This document shows positions 30,621-41,100 of a DNA stretch of 64,000 bases, in pieces (within the stretch, counting starts at the first letter, position 1; each line of letters begins with the position of its first letter). The position numbers and the translations under genes are program-made. Source of the stretch: Pyrenophora tritici-repentis (taxonomy: Eukaryota; Ascomycota; Dothideomycetes; Pleosporales; Pleosporaceae); assembly GCF_003171515.1 (NCBI RefSeq), contig NC_089399.1, positions 1,612,001-1,676,000 of the forward strand. Direction: 5' to 3'. The notes under the pieces were generated by a model, which had not been told where the DNA came from, did no database searches, and saw nothing but the letters and a program-made list of their open reading frames with translations.

Positions 30621-33600
30621 TCAAAGTCCCGACTGAGCGTTCAAACTTCCATTGAAAACACAAAGCAGGGCAACGGCAAGCTGCCCGTTGTCGTCATAAT
30701 CATGAAAGGTGGCGTGAGGCCCAGGGCGCCCAGGGTTGCGGTCGTGAAAGTCCTGGACTGACTCCTTGCTGCCGCGCAGGTTGAAGTAGGGTTGCCAGCC
30801 TTCAGACTGGTCGTTGCCGACCCATTCAACTTTGTACTGGAGGCAACCACGGCGGCCAGTATAGGGGTCGTTCATTGTATTTCGTATGCGGGAGTCTAAG
30901 ACTTGAGCGATAACATACTCTGTGTCGCCCTCATCGTTCAAATGGACTTCGGGGGGAGCGTTGTCGTTAGCTCTGGGCTGTCCAGGTAGAGCGTCATCCT
31001 CATATGGTTGGAGCAGCCACGGATGAAAAGCGGGAAAAATGTTCTTAAGGCTATCTGGCAGGTCTAGCTCATAGGCCATGTTGTCAATAACACGGGTAAT
31101 CTGGTAGGGACCCATATTCTTGTGGTCTAGCGACTTGACTGGCCTTTCGGTCTTAATATGTTTAGCGTTGAGGAGCACCCAGTCGCCAACAGCGAAGCGG
31201 GGGGCTGGATGGCGGTGGACATCAGCGAAGTCTTTCATGCGTTCCTGGGTCCAGGCGATCTCATCGCGGAGGTACCGACGGGTTGCGTCAATGCGGTTTG
31301 TGAGGGAGTCAGCAGCGCGCCGCTGTGCTGCAGCTGGGGTGGCGTTAGTGATGGCGTGGGCTGGTTCTAGGCCGGAGCGAGGTTGGTAGCCCTTTGTTGC
31401 TTGAAATGGGGAAACTCCAGTAGCGGAGCTTATAGCGGAGTTGGCTTCGAATTCAGCTAAAGGTAGGAGCTGGGCCCAGTCATCCTGCAGGTAGTTCACG
31501 TACGAGCGCAGGTACTGCTTCAAGTCCGCGTTGGCGTTTTCTGTTTGGCCATCTGTCTCAGGATGATAGGCAGTTGAGAGCTTTGGTGCTGTGCCGACGC
31601 GGTCGCAAAGGCGGCGCCAAAAGTGGGATGTGAATTGGCGGCCTCGGTCTGAAACTAGGGTCTTTGGGTAGCCCTCTTCTCTCCAAATGTATTCGAGAAA
31701 CTTGTCGACGATAGTTAGTACCTCCATGTTCTCAATGGCGATAAACTTCTTCTTCTTCGACAGCCTATCCACGACCACCATGATGTGTCGGTATGAGTGG
31801 CCGCACCACTTTGAGGGTGGCAGCGGCGTAATGAAATCGATAGAGATGTCCGTCCAGTATTTCTCTGGCACAGGCAATGGGTGCAGGAGGCCATGCTTAG
31901 CGTGGCGGTTGACTTTGGAGCGCCGGCAGGTGGTGCAGTTGTTAGTGAACCTTGCGATAGTGTCGGTCATGCCTTGCCAATAGTACCATTGGCTCACCTG
32001 CTGGTATGTTGTGGTGCGACCCCCGTGCCCTCCTGGCAGGGAGTCATGGATATCTTTTATAATGCGGGTCCTCAGTTTCTCGCTGAATGGGACAAGAAGG
32101 CGGTTATAGCGCATAAAAAGCTTTCTCTCAGCGTTGGTTTCAAGATCGCCCAGTTCCAACCGCACACCTTCAGCAATAAGGTGGTGAGGGATACGTCGAT
32201 GGCCGTTGTTGAGTGCGTCGCGGATAGCGGTAAGGCGGGCGTCTGTAGGGTAGAGGGCATCGACAATTTCTTGGGTAGTCATTTCATCGGCTGCTACAAG
32301 GTCGTCGTAAGGGTCATGTTGTCCTTGGAGAGTGAGGCGGGCTAGCCTAACCATGGCGGTGCCCACGCGTGACATGCCTTCTCCGGATTCATGCATGAGG
32401 GATAAGATAGAGGGCAGGTCGCACTCGGCTTCTCCTAAGCAGAGGCCAGCAAGGCGGATAGCTTCATGGCTGCCTCCATCCCACCGGTGGTCGCCAAGGA
32501 TGGTCTGACACTGGTGCTGGACGCGGTCGTCGGTGACACTCTCAGGCAGGTCACCTGTCCTTCTGGTGAGGCTGTCTGGCTTCGTGCCTTGTTTTCCAGG
32601 CCGATACTTGACTTTAAAGTCGAATTCCTCTAAGAACTCGGCCCAGCGGGCTTGTCGGCGGTTAAGGTGGCGTTTAGAGCGGAAGTATTCGAGGCCTCGA
32701 TGGTCAGTAAGTACTTCTACTGTGTCGGCGGCGCCTGCGAGCTCCGGGCGCCATTCCTCGAAGGCGCGGACTATTGCCAGCAGTTCCTTGTCGTAGATCT
32801 CATAGTTGCACTCCGTAGGAGTCATCTTTTTGGAGAGGTACGCGACAGGGCGTATAGTGTCGTCGCTTTGAATTTGGGAGAGCACTGCAGCGTAGACGTA
32901 GTCAGAGGCGTCGGTTTCCAGGATGCATTTGAGGTCTGGGTTAAAATGGGCGAGGACCACCTCGCTACAGAATGCCTGCTTGAGCAGGTCAAAGGCTCGC
33001 GAAGCTTCGGGGGTCATTTGAAACAGCTTTGGATCTCCGCGGGTGAGATGGGTGAGAGGTTTGGCGATATCAGAGAAGCCATATATAAAACGGCGATAGA
33101 AATTGGCAAAGCCAAGGAAGGCTTGGACATCCTTGAGGGACTTGGGTAGAAGCCAGTCCTGTATAGCACTGACCTTTTCTGGGTCCATCTTTATACCGTT
33201 CGGTGTGATAATAAGCCCAAGAAACTTGACTTCTTCTTGGAAGAATTCAGATTTCAGGATGTCCATGGGGAGCCCAGCGTTGGACAGGCGTGTGACCACT
33301 CGGAGTAGATGGTCATCATGCTCTTCCCTTGTTTCGCTGAATATGATGACGTCGTCTAGGTAGGCCATGCAAAATTCGTCCAGGTACTCATGGAGGACGT
33401 CGTTGATGTAGGCTTGAAATGTTCCAGGGCTGTTGCACATTCCAAAGGGCATTACGGTGTACTGGTACAGGCCGTATGGCGTAATGAACGCTGAGAGGTG
33501 TTTATGCTCTTCTTTAATCCGGATTTTATTGAAGGCGGCGATAACGTCTACCTTAGAGAAGAATTTGGCCTTGGATAGCTTGGTGAGCATGTCGCGTATC

Positions 33601-34874
33601 AACGGAGGGGTGTTACGGTTCTTGATGGTATGGGCATTAAGTCCTCGATAGTCCACGCAAATTCGGATACCTCCTCCAGGTTTCTTGACTACTAGGAGGG
33701 GGGCAGCCCATTCAGAGGTGCTACGTTCAATGTGGCCTTTCCGGATCATATCGTCAATGTAGAGCTTCACAGCTCGGGCTTCGTCGCGGGATAGCGGCCT
33801 TAGCCGCTGTGATGAAGGGCGAGGCGGTTTTCCGGTTTCGGGGTCTAACTGGATTTCAATAGCGTGGTCCAGCTTGTCTCGCTGCGGAGGGATCTCATCG
33901 GCCTCTCGTGGGTCGAAGCCATGGTAGAGGGGATGGAGGACCTCTGGCAGCTTAGCCAGGATTTCCTCTTTACTCATGTGGGGGCGCTCCATTCGATCGC
34001 GAAACTTTTCAAAGTCTTCAGGGAGGACTTTGGCTCCTGCCGCACGCAGCAGTTGGGTATCCGTCCATTCTTGGTCGGTCATATTGCAAAGTCTTTCAAC
34101 CTCTTCCATAGAGGTTAGGCAGACCTGTTCTCCTCTTGTCACTGAAATGGCGGCCACCCGGCTTGAGATAAAAGCGATGTCGATAGGCGGGGGATGTTGA
34201 GGAGCCTTAGGATGGCGAGCTTTTTTAAGCTCATAGGCTGGGGGCGCTGGGTGTTTGCGGTGTCGGCTACTAGCAGCCATGCATGGCTTGTGGTTTTCTA
34301 GGCAGTTGCGAATGCAATGGTCTGAGTTGAATACTATTGACATAGTGTCCCAGTTTACCTGGGGGTTGTGGATTTGAAACCAGGGAGTGCCAAGGATCAT
34401 TTGCACTCCGCTAACTTTGGTCACATAGGCAAGGACTTGTTCATGGTGGGTGTCGAAAGTTACGTGTACCCGTGTCATATGGGTAACGTTGGCAACTTGG
34501 GTGCCGTCTGCGAGCTCCAGGACAGCTGGGTCTTGGAGCGGAATTAATTCGTATTTGTGTGCGCGAGCATGAGATTCATCAATGAAGAGAGAAGCACAAC
34601 CAGAGTCACCCATGAGTTCTACGTGTGAGGATGGTTGTTGAGAGGGAGATATCATCCCTTTGAATACTAATTGCTGACCTACCATAGGGAGATAAGTATT
34701 GCCACGAATAGCGGCGGCTGCGATGGCGGAGACGCGAACCCGTGGGGCAGCAGGGCGTTCCAGGTTCTTGATCCGGTCCAGGATTGCTTGCAGTGTGGGG
34801 TCAGGTTCAGTGTCGTTGTCGTCGCAGTCTTCGGCAGTAGGAGAAGGGGGCGTTGTAGGTTCAGGTGTATTCAA
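30621..34874 (-). CDS. Pol polyprotein of second Ty3 element
   Basis: At least 1417 aa. The frame has no ATG near its start (the first listed codon is TTG) and stays open upstream past the gag stop, so it is likely made by -1 frameshifting. Domains: aspartic protease (MGDSGCASLFID near residue 88), reverse transcriptase (CVDYRGLNAHT; YLDD near 505), RNase H (LETDASDYVYAAVL, VLTDHRGLEYF), integrase zinc module (HDSLPGGHGG.., CTTCRRSK), integrase core (SIDFITPLPPS, VSDRGRQFTS, QTENANADLKQY), and a chromodomain (VIAQVLDSRI, QYKVEWVGNDQSEGWQP). It is intact. Confidence 0.95.
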   Translation of the reverse strand: MNTPEPTTPPSPTAEDCDDNDTEPDPTLQAILDRIKNLERPAAPRVRVSAIAAAAIRGNTYLPMVGQQLVFKGMISPSQQPSSHVELMGDSGCASLFIDESHARAHKYELIPLQDPAVLELADGTQVANVTHMTRVHVTFDTHHEQVLAYVTKVSGVQMILGTPWFQIHNPQVNWDTMSIVFNSDHCIRNCLENHKPCMAASSRHRKHPAPPAYELKKARHPKAPQHPPPIDIAFISSRVAAISVTRGEQVCLTSMEEVERLCNMTDQEWTDTQLLRAAGAKVLPEDFEKFRDRMERPHMSKEEILAKLPEVLHPLYHGFDPREADEIPPQRDKLDHAIEIQLDPETGKPPRPSSQRLRPLSRDEARAVKLYIDDMIRKGHIERSTSEWAAPLLVVKKPGGGIRICVDYRGLNAHTIKNRNTPPLIRDMLTKLSKAKFFSKVDVIAAFNKIRIKEEHKHLSAFITPYGLYQYTVMPFGMCNSPGTFQAYINDVLHEYLDEFCMAYLDDVIIFSETREEHDDHLLRVVTRLSNAGLPMDILKSEFFQEEVKFLGLIITPNGIKMDPEKVSAIQDWLLPKSLKDVQAFLGFANFYRRFIYGFSDIAKPLTHLTRGDPKLFQMTPEASRAFDLLKQAFCSEVVLAHFNPDLKCILETDASDYVYAAVLSQIQSDDTIRPVAYLSKKMTPTECNYEIYDKELLAIVRAFEEWRPELAGAADTVEVLTDHRGLEYFRSKRHLNRRQARWAEFLEEFDFKVKYRPGKQGTKPDSLTRRTGDLPESVTDDRVQHQCQTILGDHRWDGGSHEAIRLAGLCLGEAECDLPSILSLMHESGEGMSRVGTAMVRLARLTLQGQHDPYDDLVAADEMTTQEIVDALYPTDARLTAIRDALNNGHRRIPHHLIAEGVRLELGDLETNAERKLFMRYNRLLVPFSEKLRTRIIKDIHDSLPGGHGGRTTTYQQVSQWYYWQGMTDTIARFTNNCTTCRRSKVNRHAKHGLLHPLPVPEKYWTDISIDFITPLPPSKWCGHSYRHIMVVVDRLSKKKKFIAIENMEVLTIVDKFLEYIWREEGYPKTLVSDRGRQFTSHFWRRLCDRVGTAPKLSTAYHPETDGQTENANADLKQYLRSYVNYLQDDWAQLLPLAEFEANSAISSATGVSPFQATKGYQPRSGLEPAHAITNATPAAAQRRAADSLTNRIDATRRYLRDEIAWTQERMKDFADVHRHPAPRFAVGDWVLLNAKHIKTERPVKSLDHKNMGPYQITRVIDNMAYELDLPDSLKNIFPAFHPWLLQPYEDDALPGQPRANDNAPPEVHLNDEGDTEYVIAQVLDSRIRNTMNDPYTGRRGCLQYKVEWVGNDQSEGWQPYFNLRGSKESVQDFHDRNPGRPGPHATFHDYDDNGQLAVALLCVFNGSLNAQSGL

Positions 34875-34933
34875 GGGTTCTTTATTGAGTTTCTCAGGCT
34901 CTTGGGGTCCCTGGGGGCGACTTTCGCCAGGGA

Positions 34934-37090
34934 CTACTCGTTTTCCGAGCGGGCGTCAGAGGCGGCCGCTGGAGGAGTAGGGGCTCGGACGGCGTTAATG
35001 CGTACGGCGGCCTTAGGGATAGGGACGCCGGCGGCCTTGCGGGCTTCGTTCAAGGCGGTGAGGACTTCGGGGTAGCGGCCCATTGAAGTGAGCTTGTCCA
35101 TGTCCTTGCAGGGCGCGTCGTCGGAGTTAGACTTGTGGCCTGCACGGGTGCACTTGAAGCAGCGTTCCAATTCAGCTAGGACCTGGGTCTCCATGACAGT
35201 GCGCTCCCTGTAGGGTTTGTTGATAATAAATTGGTTGGCTCCGCTGCCTTTGGGCTGCGCGTTGTCGGCGTTGCGATTGCGGTTGCGGTTATTGCCGCCG
35301 CCGCCACGACCGCTACCTCCACTATTACCCTTGCTAGGGTTGTGAGAGGGCTGGAGGGCGGAGTGAAGTTGTTCGAGGTGTCGGAGCTTGTGGCTGAACT
35401 TGGCAAAGTCCTTGGTGAAGGTGTCGTCGCTCATGAGGTGCTCCGCTCGGCTGCGCCACTGGTCTGGCAACTTCTTGTAGGCTTGCAGAGTCTTTTCCTC
35501 GTCGTCCCATTTCAAGGGAGCGACGCCGGCTTTGAAGCGGGCCAGGTAGGAGGTGATAGTCTCACCAGGCTTCATGAAGCCTTCCTTTTCGTAGAAGTTG
35601 TGGGCATCTAGGCGGGTATTCAAACGGCCGTAGCAGGCGTCGAGGATATCCCACGCTTCTTGTGCAGTATGGAACTCGTCTCCTTCGACAAACCATCCGC
35701 TCGAGATATTATCCCAGGCTACGCCGGTGGTTTTCATGCGGATGTAGTCTAGTTGCTCCTCCTCGTTGTTGGCGAAAGGGTACGGATGGGCACGGAACCA
35801 GCTCTGCATGTCGAGTTTCCATTTCTGGTAGGTAGAGGCCTTTGTGCCTGTAGGGCCCTCAAAGACCGCGGGTTCAGGTTGTTTAGATCGTCGCTGCGTT
35901 GTGGCGGGCAGCGGAGCGTCAGGGCTAAGTTTGGTAGCTGAGCGGTGGCGGCGTACGCTAACGGGTCCATCTGATTCGTCAGAGATGGAGTCATGCGGTT
36001 TGCCGCGTAGAGATGGGCGCGCGGTGCTAGCATAGGCTTTAAGCTTTTCTTTGGTTTCGCCGTGCGCGGTAGACTCTTGGTTAAGGGCGGTCTTGTACTC
36101 CTCCTTGCGCTGGAGGTAGCGTTCGGCTCGTCGCTCAGCGGTGTCGAGTTTCGACTGGAGGTCTTGGTTGGCTACGTGGAGGCTGCCTCTCACCTCTTGA
36201 AGCTGGTTTGTAAGGAACTTTACCTGCTTTTCGGAGTTGAGTTTGGCGACGCGCTCGTCGATGAGGTCTTCCTGAGCGTCCGTCAGGCGCTCTTGAAGAT
36301 TGGCGAGGTCGTTATGTAGGGTGTGGACGGTGTCAAAGCAGAACTGGTAGAGTTTCTCTCCAGCTTCCGTGGTTGAGCCTTTAACAAAAGCTTCGTCAAG
36401 TTCTCCTACTAGCCTGGGCTCGCCGTTGGCGTCGTACTCATAGGCGGCTAGAGTTGGCTGACTGCCTTGAGGCAAGTCAGTTTTGGGGATTACGTAGCCA
36501 ATGACTTTGCGGACGGGCTTTGAGGTAGTCCCCTCTGTGCGTGGCGTAGGCGAGGGTAGCGGGTCCCATGTAGGCGGAGAGAGGGCGTAGCTAGTATGGT
36601 TGCCGTCTTCTGTTTGGTACGTAAAGGGGTTATCAGTGCGCTGGGCGTCCGACCGCTGTCGGAGAGCGGGGTACTGAAAGCCTGCGCGGCCGCGGGTTGT
36701 AGTGACGTTAGGCGGGGACGGTTGAAAGGAGTCGCTAGAGTCTTGAGCGTCTACGACAGGTGATAACGGGCGCGATGGTACTAGATGGTGGATTTGGGTA
36801 ATGTCGGCCTCGTCGTTATCTGAGTCGGCGTCATAGCCCTGCTGCTCTAGCTGCTCGTTTCCGAAGGCGCCAGGTACAGCTGGGTTGCTGATTTGGCGTA
36901 AGTTGGCGGACCCGGTAGCGCGTGGCAAGGCGCTGCTGCGGGCGGTGGAAGCCACGGTAGGTCTAGCGAAAGACCTCGCGCTCTTACCGGGGCTGATCGT
37001 TGCACCGGCGGTAGGGTTGGCGTCGCTGCCCGAGGCGTCTCCCACATGGGGCGCGTCGGCGGCATTGCCGTCTGGGAACTGGGTGGACAT
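34934..37090 (-). CDS. Gag of second Ty3 element
   Basis: 718-aa Gag, intact. A long disordered N-terminus precedes a coiled-coil-like segment (LQERLTDAQEDLIDERVAKL, SKLDTAERRAERYLQRKEEY). The capsid region carries WKLDMQSWFRAHPYPF, and a Gly/Asn/Arg-rich stretch (GGSGRGGGGNNRNRNRN) precedes a zinc knuckle CFKCTRAGHKSNSDDAPC, in which the last spacer is eight rather than four residues. The stop TAG at 34936-34934 lies inside the open upstream part of pol. Confidence 0.93.
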   Translation of the reverse strand: MSTQFPDGNAADAPHVGDASGSDANPTAGATISPGKSARSFARPTVASTARSSALPRATGSANLRQISNPAVPGAFGNEQLEQQGYDADSDNDEADITQIHHLVPSRPLSPVVDAQDSSDSFQPSPPNVTTTRGRAGFQYPALRQRSDAQRTDNPFTYQTEDGNHTSYALSPPTWDPLPSPTPRTEGTTSKPVRKVIGYVIPKTDLPQGSQPTLAAYEYDANGEPRLVGELDEAFVKGSTTEAGEKLYQFCFDTVHTLHNDLANLQERLTDAQEDLIDERVAKLNSEKQVKFLTNQLQEVRGSLHVANQDLQSKLDTAERRAERYLQRKEEYKTALNQESTAHGETKEKLKAYASTARPSLRGKPHDSISDESDGPVSVRRHRSATKLSPDAPLPATTQRRSKQPEPAVFEGPTGTKASTYQKWKLDMQSWFRAHPYPFANNEEEQLDYIRMKTTGVAWDNISSGWFVEGDEFHTAQEAWDILDACYGRLNTRLDAHNFYEKEGFMKPGETITSYLARFKAGVAPLKWDDEEKTLQAYKKLPDQWRSRAEHLMSDDTFTKDFAKFSHKLRHLEQLHSALQPSHNPSKGNSGGSGRGGGGNNRNRNRNADNAQPKGSGANQFIINKPYRERTVMETQVLAELERCFKCTRAGHKSNSDDAPCKDMDKLTSMGRYPEVLTALNEARKAAGVPIPKAAVRINAVRAPTPPAAASDARSENE

Positions 37091-37256
37091 GGCGTTGGTC
37101 TACCGTGTCGCGGGAACTGTGGGGATCTGCAACTAGCCGCACGCGCTGGGTTGCTATTAGAGCGCTGTTAGAGCGCTGTCAGAGCGCAGTTAAGGCGCTG
37201 TCAGGTTAGGAGCAACTGGCCAAGGACGCCAGGTTGCTGTCAGAGGCGTTTAATGG

Positions 37257-37267
37257 ACTGCAAAAAC
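37257..37267 (-). promoter_or_regulatory. self-complementary primer-binding site of second Ty3
   Basis: The 11 bases ACTGCAAAAAC, one base inside the 5' LTR boundary (LTR starts at 37269), are the exact reverse complement of GTTTTTGCAGT at 37318-37328 within the LTR. Eleven bases is the size of the Tf1 self-priming duplex. Confidence 0.6.
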
Positions 37268-37268
37268 G

Positions 37269-37444
37269 TGTTAGGGTCTCACAGGATCAGATATTTAAAA
37301 CTGTGTTGAATTACAAAGTTTTTGCAGTACCGAGTTTCTAAGAAACTTCGGTAGAATTAAATACATGTGTGGGGCAGCGGGGCCTCGGCACCCGAGGCGC
37401 CGGCGTGGTCCGTGCTCAGAACACCAAGGTTCCAAACCATGACA
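37269..37444 (-). repeat. 5' LTR of second Ty3 element
   Basis: 176 bp, no differences from 30426-30601 seen; followed by the target duplication GTAGC. Confidence 0.95.
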
Positions 37445-37449
37445 GTAGC

Positions 37450-38112
37450 TGCATTAAACTAGGGTTTTTTATCTCTATATTTACTGCTACTTATCTTCTC
37501 CTACGTGCTTATTAAGCAGATACAGTAGTATGCGCACCTAAAGAGGAAGTTCTTAGCTTTCCAAAACACTAAAAATCATAGTTCTAGCTAGTCTAGTTAT
37601 CTAGATATCTAGCTTTAAAAAAGGTAACTTTTTTAATGTTGTTTTCTTTTTGTCACCCTACTGTAAGATATCTTTTGTTGCATTTTGCCAATTAACTATC
37701 TGCTCGGAATTGGCAACATACTGTAGATTGCGTTAGTAGTTGGCGCCAACTGAGTCGTTGCCAGTGATATTCCAGATTGTTAGTAGACACCCAATGCAGG
37801 CGTTTTCTCATCTTGAATCATGCTAAAATCTCCAAGTGCCTGAAGTTCAAGCTCATCGATTACCTCCTTAGAAAACTTGCTTAGCTTATTCACTGGCCAG
37901 CCCTCTATCACGGAGCCCCAAAATCGGCGGCCCATCCAACACCTTCTCTAGCCCTCCATCGTCGACAAATCTCAGCAGAATTTCTTCTTCACTGATACTC
38001 TTTTGGCTTTTATAACGAAGTGAAGAGTGCCAGCAGCGTTTGGAAGCACTCATTAGCAGGTAGAAGGATACGCGTCTGTTGCTTGAACAGTCTATAGCCG
38101 TCTCTTGCAGAG
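37450..38112. other. degenerate region between Ty3 and hAT
   Basis: The first 250 bp are AT-rich without a gene. From 38116 down to 37886 the minus strand holds an open frame of about 77 codons (including KSQKSISEEEILLRFVDDGG) that I do not recognise. It abuts the hAT element and may be a truncated gene or transposon piece. Confidence 0.35.
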
Positions 38113-41100
38113 TTGCTATCAGTCAGTTCAGTCAGTCCGGAGCTCTCTGGACTGACTGAACTGACGTCCTGAGGTCACTGAACTGGACTGGACTGACTGC
38201 CAAGACTTTTCAATTAAACTAAAACTGACTGACTGAACTGACGTCGCCGCGGCCTGCGGACTGACTGGACTGACTGAACTGAGTTACCTGACGTCGAACT
38301 GAGATAAATGCTCCTGTACTTTTGAGATTTCTTCCTCTGATAGTGTGCGCGCTAGCCCAGAAGCTGAGGTAGTTGTTGGCTGTATACCAAGCCTCTTCCA
38401 GCTCTTCAAGCTCTGCAAAGCTGAAATAAGCTCTGGCTTCATATGGAGTCTCCGGGTGCCTAACATGTCGCCAAGCTCGCTGAAAGTCCGCTCACAGTCT
38501 GCCGCTGCTGCTGGTATTGTTAGGACGTCAATAGCGAACTTTGAGAGTATAGGGAACTGCCCAGCAACTGACTCCCAGTATAGAAGCGGATTAAGAGACA
38601 GCCAATCCTCCTCAGCTAACGCTGGTTGCCGCTTCCATATCTCATACTCATCCTCAGCAAGGCTTGCCTCTAACTGCCGTGTGCTTTGCTCAATTGACGA
38701 CTGTAGAAAAGCTGATCGCGACGTTGAAATCCCTAGCCGGGGCTTCTTACGCGGCGGCGTTACAGTGTGAGCTGAAGTGGCTGCAGAGTCCTTCCGCCCC
38801 TGCCACATGCGCAGGAATGCCCGGTGGTTATTGTCAAGCCAGCCGTCGCGATAGTGGACACCGTCACGGGCAGTGACATGGGTGTCAGGCACCTTCCAGA
38901 GCGCTGAGAGGTGGTGTTTGTAGTGCGGGTGTAGTATTGTAGCAGTGTAGTAGACAGGCGCGTTATCGAATTTTGCGTAGTACTCAGCAAGCTTACAATG
39001 CGCAAGGTTAACGTTTGTAATAAGATGATCTTCAGGCGCATCTAGATCTTCGTAATTTACATCCTTAAGGCGGTCTTTGAGAGCCTCAAGCTGGTCAAGA
39101 AGCCACTCAAACGTTACTAGAACTTCCCATATAGCGCCGTGTCGGCCGTGTCGGCCGCGACCTTCAAGTAGCCGTGTAGCTTCGGCAAATGGCTCAAGGA
39201 GTCGAATGTATTCTGTTATTGTCGCCCAGTCCTTGCCGTTTAGACCCCCTTCGCGTATATATAACCGTGGCTGGGCAGCAGGGAGCTGCTCACGATTCTT
39301 CCGGCGTCGTGAGGTTGCTGTTGCAGCACTATGCTCCTCAAGTTTACACTCAATATAGCCATCGATAGGGCCGTGTAGCTCAGCTGCACGGACAAACGTG
39401 TTGAAATAGCTATTCCAGCGTGTCTTAACAGGCTTCACAAGCTGCCGGATGTGGGGTGTAACACCTAGAGACTCTGCCTCCTCGCACTGTAGGCGCTCTA
39501 GTAGTTGTCGAGTTTGAGGCGTACAGATAGACGCAATCACGTCAAAGAGGACGCCAACAGGACCGTATTTGCGCCACTCATCCATGTACTTCTCCTCTTC
39601 CTCAAGGTGTGCGGCTTCATTCTCGTACGCGCTACGGTCTTTGCCCCAAATTACTAATTGTGCGCTTAGGTTGAGTATATGGCAGCAGCACCGCAGCCGC
39701 CGCTCGCTTGCGATAAAGCCAAACTCCTCTGCTAAGGACTCAACTGCAGTATCATTGTTACTTGCGTTGTCAAGCACAAAGTACCCAACCCTCGCGTTGT
39801 CAACGCCAAATAGCCGAAGTATTGTTGTTGCTGCAGCGGCAATATTATTGCCAGTGTGCGCCCCGTGTAGCTCAGGCAACCCAAGCAGGTGGTCAACTAG
39901 CTTGCCCTCGCTGTTAAGGTAATGTACGCAGAGGCCAGTAAAAGCATACTGCCCACCAGTTGAAGTCCAGTTGTCGAATGACACGTGTATAAGCGACCGG
40001 GCTTCGCGAAGGTAGTTGGCAACAGCTGGTATGTATGTATTGTACTCAGTAATAATATGATCGTGGAGCGTTTGGTGGCTACGCCAAAGGAGAGCTTCGG
40101 CTAGCGGGCTCACGGCCGCAATCATGGCTCGAAACTGCGGCGTTTCTATTACGCGAAGGCTCTGGTTGTCCGCGACTACCCAGTCCTTCAGCGCGTCCTG
40201 AAATCGAGAGGTTGAAAAGCTTGCTGCCATCTCGTTTGCTACCTCTTGCGATACTTCTATCCCTTTAGACCTCATAATATGTACTTGGGACTTTGCGAGC
40301 GCGCCCATAATATTGCCCTCCCGGCTAGCAATTGGTACAGGTCCGTTAGGTCCGTGTGAGTGTCCAGGCTTGTTGCTTGAGAGGTGTCGGCCGGCGTTTG
40401 TAGTGCTGTCAGCCTCGTAGCAAGCCTCCTGCTTCCGTCGTTGATGGCAGTACCGGCAAAGCCAGTAGTTTTTCTTGTACTTGCGGTGCCAGACGGCCCA
40501 GCCGTGGCGGTAGATCCAGCTTTTTGGCCCACCGCGACTATTACGCTCAACCTGGCGCCGCTCAAGATACGGCACACGCTTAAAATCAGGCCCGTCGTAA
40601 TTGTCGTCGTCGTCGTCGTCGTCGCCGTCGTTGGGGAAGTCCGCCTGTACTGCCAAGGGCTCATCAGCCTGGGCCTCGCTCGCAGTATCGCCAACAGTAG
40701 GCGCGTTTGATAGCGATGGTAGAGGAGAATTGCGCTTGTCGCATTCTACAAGGCGGCGAAGGCCTGAATTAGAGGGAGTAGACATGAAGTACACCAAGAA
40801 GTATTATGGCAACAGTAGTCTAGCGTCGTGTGTATAGCAGACGCGACGCGACGCGACGCGAAAGGCTTACTAGGTGCGCACCGGGTAGCGCATTTCCGCA
40901 AACTCTAATTAGCTTAAAGCTAGATGCTTTAACTTATATAGGATTAGTGTCTTTATATCTAGGACTAGCGCGGCTTCGAAGCCGCACTAAATGTGGCTTT
41001 CACAACTCTAAAATACTGCTTTAAAAACAGCTAACGTCAGTCTAACGTCAGTCAGTTCAGTCAGTCTGGAGGCTTCTGAACTGACTGGACTGACGTCCAG

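Larger units (their letters stand above)
30426..37444 (-). mobile_element. second Ty3/gypsy chromovirus family
   Basis: 7019-bp element with 176-bp LTRs (30426-30601 and 37269-37444) and a perfect 5-bp target duplication GTAGC (30421-30425, 37445-37449). It encodes gag and pol on the minus strand, pol in the -1 frame relative to gag. The polypurine tract GGAGGGGGGACG adjoins the 3' LTR at 30602. The LTRs show no differences by eye, so insertion is recent. Confidence 0.97.
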
